Positions 60,486 through 64,000 of a stretch of 64,000 nucleotides of DNA are shown piece by piece; position 1 is the stretch's first letter, and the number at the start of each line of letters is the position of its first letter. The position numbers and the translations under genes are program-made. The notes under the pieces are model-generated. The model was not told the DNA's origin, made no database searches, and was given only the letters and a program-made list of their open reading frames with translations. Where the stretch lies: assembly GCF_002262875.1 (NCBI RefSeq), contig NZ_NKYE01000003.1, positions 124,001-188,000 of the forward strand, written 5' to 3'. This DNA comes from Amycolatopsis antarctica (GTDB lineage Bacteria > Actinomycetota > Actinomycetes > Mycobacteriales > Pseudonocardiaceae).

Positions 60486-61253
60486 TTACCCGGCGGCTGG
60501 TGTCTCCGAAGCGGGCGGCGGCGCGGGCAGCGGCTCGCACTGCGCGTCCGGCAGGCGGATGTCTTCGACCGTCGGCGGCGCCGTGTAGGTGGTGCGCTCC
60601 ACGCACACGCCGTCCGTGTTCCGTCCGATCGCCCGCGACAAGATGCCGCGCCCGTCCGCGCCCTTCGCGCCCGGGTCGCCCTTCGGCGGCACACACTTCG
60701 GGTCGGTCGGGTTGTCGAAGCAGAACGCGTTGCGGCCGTCCGCGCCGTCCTCCGGCTCTCGGATCTGCTCCAGCACCGTCCGCACGATCAGCGGATAGTC
60801 CACCGGCGCCGCTGCAGCACCGGCCGGGCCTGGCGGCGGGTCCGGGGTGAGCGCGCGGACACGGCGCACGATCTCGTCGTAGTCGATCGGCGGGGCGGGT
60901 TCGCCGGGTGCAGCGGCGGGCACCAAGCCTGGGTTGTCGCGGATGGTTGTGACGATCAGGGTGCGGAGTTCGGCGTCCGAGCGGCGCGGGACGTTGACCG
61001 TCACCGGGACCTGTTCGCGCTTCACCTCGGCGGCTTTCTGGCAGGTCGCGGGGTCGACGTCCTTGTCGTCGCGGGAGCAGTCGGACAGGGTGCGGTCGGC
61101 GAGGTCGATGGCCTGCACCTCGACGCGTTGCTTCTCCTGCACCGCAGCCTCTTTGCCGTCGGCGGTGATGTAGCCGGTGGCGGCAGCGAAGACGACCATC
61201 ACCGCGATACCGACCTTCTTGACGCGCTCGTTGGTGCGCTCCGATCCGATCAC
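60486..61253 (-). CDS. Membrane-anchored prophage protein with collagen-like segment
   Basis: A 255-residue protein with one N-terminal membrane segment (KKVGIAVMVVFAAATGYI), a charged helical stretch, a proline-rich spacer, and near residue 195 a short Gly-X-Y run (GDPGAKGADGRG). Several cysteines lie in the C-terminal half. No family recognised. Its place next to endolysin and holin suggests an accessory lysis or envelope protein. The GTG overlaps the upstream stop (GTGA). Confidence 0.6.
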   Translation of the reverse strand: MIGSERTNERVKKVGIAVMVVFAAATGYITADGKEAAVQEKQRVEVQAIDLADRTLSDCSRDDKDVDPATCQKAAEVKREQVPVTVNVPRRSDAELRTLIVTTIRDNPGLVPAAAPGEPAPPIDYDEIVRRVRALTPDPPPGPAGAAAAPVDYPLIVRTVLEQIREPEDGADGRNAFCFDNPTDPKCVPPKGDPGAKGADGRGILSRAIGRNTDGVCVERTTYTAPPTVEDIRLPDAQCEPLPAPPPASETPAAG

Positions 61254-61489
61254 GGCTTCACCTCGTCGGAGTCCGGTTCCTTGGGTACCGGCGGGTAGTC
61301 GACCTTCGCCGCGTCGAGCAGCGGGTGGAGCTGCCGGTAGATGTAGCGCTTGAGCGTCGAGATGTAGTCGCGGGCGATGTCGCGGTCGGCGATCGCCGCC
61401 TTGTCCTTGCGTCCCCGGGTCGCGAGGTACGTGAAGAGTCCGGTGCCCAGGGTGGCGATGGCCGTCCACAAACCGTTGAGGTCGGTCAC
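61250..61489 (-). CDS. Small membrane protein of lysis region
   Basis: A 79-residue protein with one N-terminal membrane segment (LNGLWTAIATLGTGLFTYLA) and a charged tail (GRKDKAAIADRDIARDYIST). Could be an antiholin or second holin. Overlaps both neighbours by four bases. Confidence 0.55.
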   Translation of the reverse strand: MTDLNGLWTAIATLGTGLFTYLATRGRKDKAAIADRDIARDYISTLKRYIYRQLHPLLDAAKVDYPPVPKEPDSDEVKP

Positions 61490-61869
61490 GCGGCCTCCCG
61501 GTACATGGCCGACACCAGGAAGTGCGCGCCAGCGAGGAGGGTGAAGGCGAGGGCGGTCGTGAGGTTCGTGATCGGCGTCGACGACAGCGCCCCGATCCAT
61601 CCGGCGGCCGCGTAGCCGCCGCACGACGCAGCGCACAGCGAGTGCCCCACCTGCTGACCCACCAGGACTGTGGTCGCCGCGAGCAGCGAGAGCCCGGCGA
61701 CACCGAAAAGCCACGGCCACCAGTCGTTCAGCTCGCTGATGACGGAGACCCGGCCGGGCACCGACGGCGACGAGTGCAACGCCGGTGCGAGCCACACCGT
61801 GGCGAAGGCGAGTTGCCCGAGCGCGAGGAAGAACGACAGGGTGCGCCGCGGGTAGCGGTCGCGGGTCAC
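61486..61869 (-). CDS. Polytopic membrane protein of prophage
   Basis: A 127-residue protein with about four hydrophobic segments (SFFLALGQLAFATVWLAPAL, LFGVAGLSLLAATTVLVG, YAAAGWIGALSS, ALAFTLLAGAHFLVSAMY). No family recognised. GTG start overlapping the preceding gene (GTGA). Might act in lysis or superinfection exclusion. Confidence 0.55.
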   Translation of the reverse strand: MTRDRYPRRTLSFFLALGQLAFATVWLAPALHSSPSVPGRVSVISELNDWWPWLFGVAGLSLLAATTVLVGQQVGHSLCAASCGGYAAAGWIGALSSTPITNLTTALAFTLLAGAHFLVSAMYREAA

Positions 61870-62093
61870 TCGTCGTGCGGGGTGGGAGGTGGCGGCGCGT
61901 CGAACGTCTCGCCGGGGCGCATCTCGGCGCCCTGCGGGTCGTTCAGTTCGTCCATGCCCTGATCGGTCTCGGTTGAGCCGGGGGCGGGGACGGTGACGTA
62001 GCCGAGACGGTCGTACACGGCCTCAAGCTCCGAGCCCGTGGTCACCGCATGTGGGTGTCCCTGCTCGTGCTGAGCCATCCAACGAACCGACAT
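61866..62093 (-). CDS. Small hydrophilic prophage protein
   Basis: A 75-residue acidic protein ending in a proline-rich tail (FDAPPPPTPHDE). A good GGAGGATCGA site precedes the ATG at 62093. No family recognised; it heads the overlapping chain of lysis-region genes. Confidence 0.55.
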   Translation of the reverse strand: MSVRWMAQHEQGHPHAVTTGSELEAVYDRLGYVTVPAPGSTETDQGMDELNDPQGAEMRPGETFDAPPPPTPHDE

Positions 62094-62122
62094 TCGATCC
62101 TCCAGAGATGATGGTAGAGGGT

Positions 62123-62206
62123 GGGAGCCCCCGACGGTCGGCGCCACCTTCCCCGCGGCGACCACCACAGACACCGCTCACGGCCTCGCCGGTCGCGGGG
62201 GCTCCC
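62123..62206 (-). terminator. Long-loop inverted repeat after capsid/SAP genes
   Basis: Perfect 11-base arms GGGAGCCCCCG (62123-62133) and complement (62196-62206) flank 62 bases. It lies just downstream of the SAP-domain gene and ahead of the lysis-region chain, so it may reduce read-through from capsid genes or stabilise the capsid mRNA. Confidence 0.4.
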
Positions 62207-62210
62207 GGTC

Positions 62211-62549
62211 TCACTCGCCGAGCCGGCTGTTGATGCGGTCGGCGAGGTCGGACTTGCTGCCGGACGTGGGCAGCCCCAGCTCGCTCGCCATGGTGCGTAG
62301 CTCGTCGCCGGTGTGCTCGTCCGGGTCGACACCGGCGGTAGGCGTGGCGCCCTCATCGGGCACCTCGCCGCTGCCAATGTCGTCGGCGGGTTCGCTGTCG
62401 TCGAACAGCGACGGATCGTCGTCGACGGGCTGCGCGGTGAGGGTCGTCGTGGTGTCCGCGTAGGTGGTCACCGAATCGGTAGAGCCACCCTCCGGGAACC
62501 GGTCGGACGCCTCAACAGCGCGCACCGTCGTGTGCCTGCGTGTCAGCAT
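62211..62549 (-). CDS. SAP-domain protein next to capsid gene
   Basis: A 112-residue protein. The N-terminal 75 residues are acidic and disordered-looking (DDDPSLFDDSEPADDIGSG); the C-terminus is a SAP/HeH-type helix-loop-helix (LRTMASELGLPTSGSKSDLA, then DRINSRLG), a nucleic-acid-binding module. It follows the major capsid gene by 12 bases. Capsid decoration or DNA organisation is possible; not known. Confidence 0.65.
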   Translation of the reverse strand: MLTRRHTTVRAVEASDRFPEGGSTDSVTTYADTTTTLTAQPVDDDPSLFDDSEPADDIGSGEVPDEGATPTAGVDPDEHTGDELRTMASELGLPTSGSKSDLADRINSRLGE

Positions 62550-62561
62550 CAGCCACCGCCC

Positions 62562-63404
62562 TTACGGGGTCGTCGGCTGCGGCGCGAAACGCGCTGCACC
62601 GAGCCGGCGGGTGGCGCGGTACACGCCGTAGTGGACGTTGACGGTGATGACGTTCGAGCGGGCCAGGATGTCCCGGTCCGTCTCGACCAGCGGACGCCGC
62701 TTGTAGGCCAGGATCAGGGCCCGCCTGCGCACCAGGGTCGCACCCGTGACCGTCGCCCGGTTCGACACGGCGATCGGGATCGACCCCCACAGCGAGCCGA
62801 TGGCCCCGGTGAACAAGGTGGCGGCCGCGCCGGCCTTGTCGCGGGTCTGGAACCGCTCGTCCTTCATGATCTCGATCTGCTCCCGCGGGGAGATGATGAG
62901 ACCAGCGAAAGCGTCCTGCCACTCGCCCTCGTCCAGCTCGCCGAAACCGGCGATCGCTTCGAGAACGGCGTCCACGGAGAACGGCTCGCCGACATCGAAG
63001 GATCCGGCACCAGCCTTGGACACCTCGGCGTGGAGGTCGGCGTCGATCTTGGAGGTGGCGCCGAGGGTGAGCTGGCGGCGGGCCTCGGCTTCGGGGTTGC
63101 CGACGGGGTATAGGCGCGCCCGGTCGGTGAGTTCGACGCCCTTCGCGGCTTCCTTGATGAGCATCTTCTCGCCGTCGGTGTCCATCTTGACGGGGACGAT
63201 GACCTCGGTCTCGTCGATGTCCTCGGCGTCGCCGATGTAGTTCCACCAGTTCATGGACAGCTCGTTGCCGGGCTGCCCTTCGAGGCGGGTGTTGACTTCG
63301 GCGAAGGGGGCGAGGCGGATCTTGTTGGGCAGCTCGGCGGCGATCATGTCTTCCCAGACTTCGGGGATGATCGGGTCGAGGTCGGTGCTCGTGGTCTGTG
63401 CCAC
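62562..63404 (-). CDS. Major capsid protein (N4-gp56-like, HK97 fold)
   Basis: A 280-residue capsid protein. The opening DPIIPEVWEDMIAAELPNKIRLAPFAEVNTRLEG, then YIGDAEDIDETEVIVPVKM and AAKGVELTDRARL, is the pattern of the N4-gp56 family of HK97-fold capsid proteins found in many actinophages. Length is slightly short for the family but complete. GTG at 63404 after GGAGG; a TTG four codons earlier is in frame but lies in the ribosome-binding site. No scaffold domain is fused. Confidence 0.87.
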   Translation of the reverse strand: MAQTTSTDLDPIIPEVWEDMIAAELPNKIRLAPFAEVNTRLEGQPGNELSMNWWNYIGDAEDIDETEVIVPVKMDTDGEKMLIKEAAKGVELTDRARLYPVGNPEAEARRQLTLGATSKIDADLHAEVSKAGAGSFDVGEPFSVDAVLEAIAGFGELDEGEWQDAFAGLIISPREQIEIMKDERFQTRDKAGAAATLFTGAIGSLWGSIPIAVSNRATVTGATLVRRRALILAYKRRPLVETDRDILARSNVITVNVHYGVYRATRRLGAARFAPQPTTP

Positions 63405-63582
63405 GGTGGCCTCCAAGGGCGGTGACGGACGGGGGGTGTTGCCGTGGTGTCGCTCGTCAGCGCCCCGGGGAGTGCCGGGGTGATGCCTCCTGCGCGTCGC
63501 CGCGCCCCGTCCGTTTACCGCCCGTCGGCGCCCGCTGGAGTACTGCGGGGTGTCCCTCCGTGAACAGAATCAGCGGGCAGTG

Positions 63583-63912
63583 TCACCTGCCCTGCGCGCG
63601 TGTGGCGATGCCGCTCACGCTCTCGATGAGCTTGTCGACGCGAACCCGCTCGTGGTCGTAGTCCTTGCGGAGCTGCCGGGAGTCCGCAGTGCCGCCGTAG
63701 TGCACCGCCAGCGCCTCGTACAGTGGGCGCGCGATGCTCTCGGGGATGTTCAGCCTGGACGGCTCTGTCGTTTGGTCAACGGTCTCGACGGTCGCGCCGT
63801 CGGCGGTGATCGCCGTGACGACACGACTGTCGGGCGCGAGGGTGCCGATCACGATCGACAGCGATCGGCGCAGTATGTCCGGGATAACGTCGGCGACGTA
63901 CGGCCCGTTCAC
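63583..63912 (-). CDS. Hypothetical prophage head-region protein
   Basis: A 109-residue protein (DVIPDILRRSLSIVIGTLAP, ending in RKDYDHERVRVDKLIESVSG), with a helical C-terminus. No family recognised. It lies upstream of the capsid gene across a 178-base gap and overlaps the preceding gene's stop (GTGA). Confidence 0.6.
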   Translation of the reverse strand: MNGPYVADVIPDILRRSLSIVIGTLAPDSRVVTAITADGATVETVDQTTEPSRLNIPESIARPLYEALAVHYGGTADSRQLRKDYDHERVRVDKLIESVSGIATRAQGR

Positions 63913-64000
63913 TTCTTCTCCTGCTCGGCGAGCTGCTTGTACAGGCCCTTGTTGTCCCGGTACAGGGCGGTGCGTTCGTCGACGTCCATGGCCTTGAACT
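63909..64000 (-). CDS. C-terminus of a prophage protein cut by window edge
   Basis: Only the last 30 residues are present, a charged helical end (ERTALYRDNKGLYKQLAEQE). Position before the capsid gene would suit a scaffold or portal-proximal protein, but this cannot be decided from the fragment. Confidence 0.5.
   Translation of the reverse strand, partial: FKAMDVDERTALYRDNKGLYKQLAEQEKK

Larger units (their letters stand above)
43642..64000. mobile_element. Siphovirus-type prophage (right end outside window)
   Basis: Integrase, small early genes, a regulator pair, lysis genes and a full set of head-tail connector and tail genes with a major capsid protein are contiguous from about 43642 to the edge. 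The left boundary must lie between the host methyltransferase ribosome-binding site (43641) and the integrase ATG (43689). No tRNA is at this end, so the attachment core is not a tRNA 3' end here. Terminase, portal and attR are not in the window. Confidence 0.88.

Overview
The window is high-GC DNA from an actinomycete, most likely Pseudonocardiaceae or a close relative. This is inferred from gene content: a RamB-type regulator beside isocitrate lyase and malate synthase, a CmtR-like metal sensor, F420/deazaflavin-type enzymes, and homologues of the mycobacterial Rv3030-Rv3032 polymethylated-glucan genes. GTG starts, ATGA/GTGA stop-start overlaps and at least two TANNNT-N7-ATG leaderless promoters are also typical. 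No rRNA, tRNA, IS element or CRISPR array is visible.

Bases 1-43627 are chromosomal. In order they hold: a LacI regulator (cut by the window edge); a DrrA/DrrB-type ABC exporter; a DUF3817 protein, a MarR regulator, a thiamine-binding-type protein and a thioredoxin-TPR co-chaperone; two paralogous zinc-metallopeptidase lipoproteins; glycogen phosphorylase; cysteine dioxygenase with a rhodanese and a Cys-containing leader peptide; an orphan ABC ATPase, enoyl-CoA hydratase and two methyltransferases; two ferritin-like proteins; a cmtR plus cation transporter operon; small redox and phosphatase genes, including a frameshifted VOC gene; an NlpC/P60 hydrolase with a nucleoside hydrolase; an acyltransferase; a sigma factor with a membrane partner; a secreted M14 carboxypeptidase; ramB diverging from aceA-aceB (glyoxylate shunt); a thioesterase; a DUF222-HNH protein; and an alpha-glucan block of GT4 glucosyltransferase, GH57 branching-type enzyme and methyltransferase, interrupted by a GH2 beta-glycosidase and a Tat-exported aldose epimerase.

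From about 43642 to the right edge lies a siphovirus-type prophage, still continuing at 64000. Its left end has a tyrosine integrase, a leftward operon of very small proteins (several with CxxC pairs), and a rightward XRE-DUF5753/DUF397 pair that ends at a strong terminator. The rest is leftward virion and lysis genes, read from high to low coordinates: capsid-proximal proteins, N4-gp56-type major capsid, SAP-domain protein, small membrane proteins, endolysin and holin, head-tail connectors, tail terminator, major tail protein, tail-assembly chaperones joined by a programmed -1 frameshift at a CCCCCCG heptamer, a 1494-residue tape measure, tail-tip proteins and a fibre-like protein. Portal, terminase and the right attachment site are outside the window.

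Most informative non-coding features: the leader peptide before cysteine dioxygenase, the operator overlapping the leaderless cmtR start, the RamB-type boxes before aceA, the aceA-aceB intergenic palindrome, direct repeats before the ABC exporter, and the prophage junction immediately upstream of the methyltransferase-GH57 operon.
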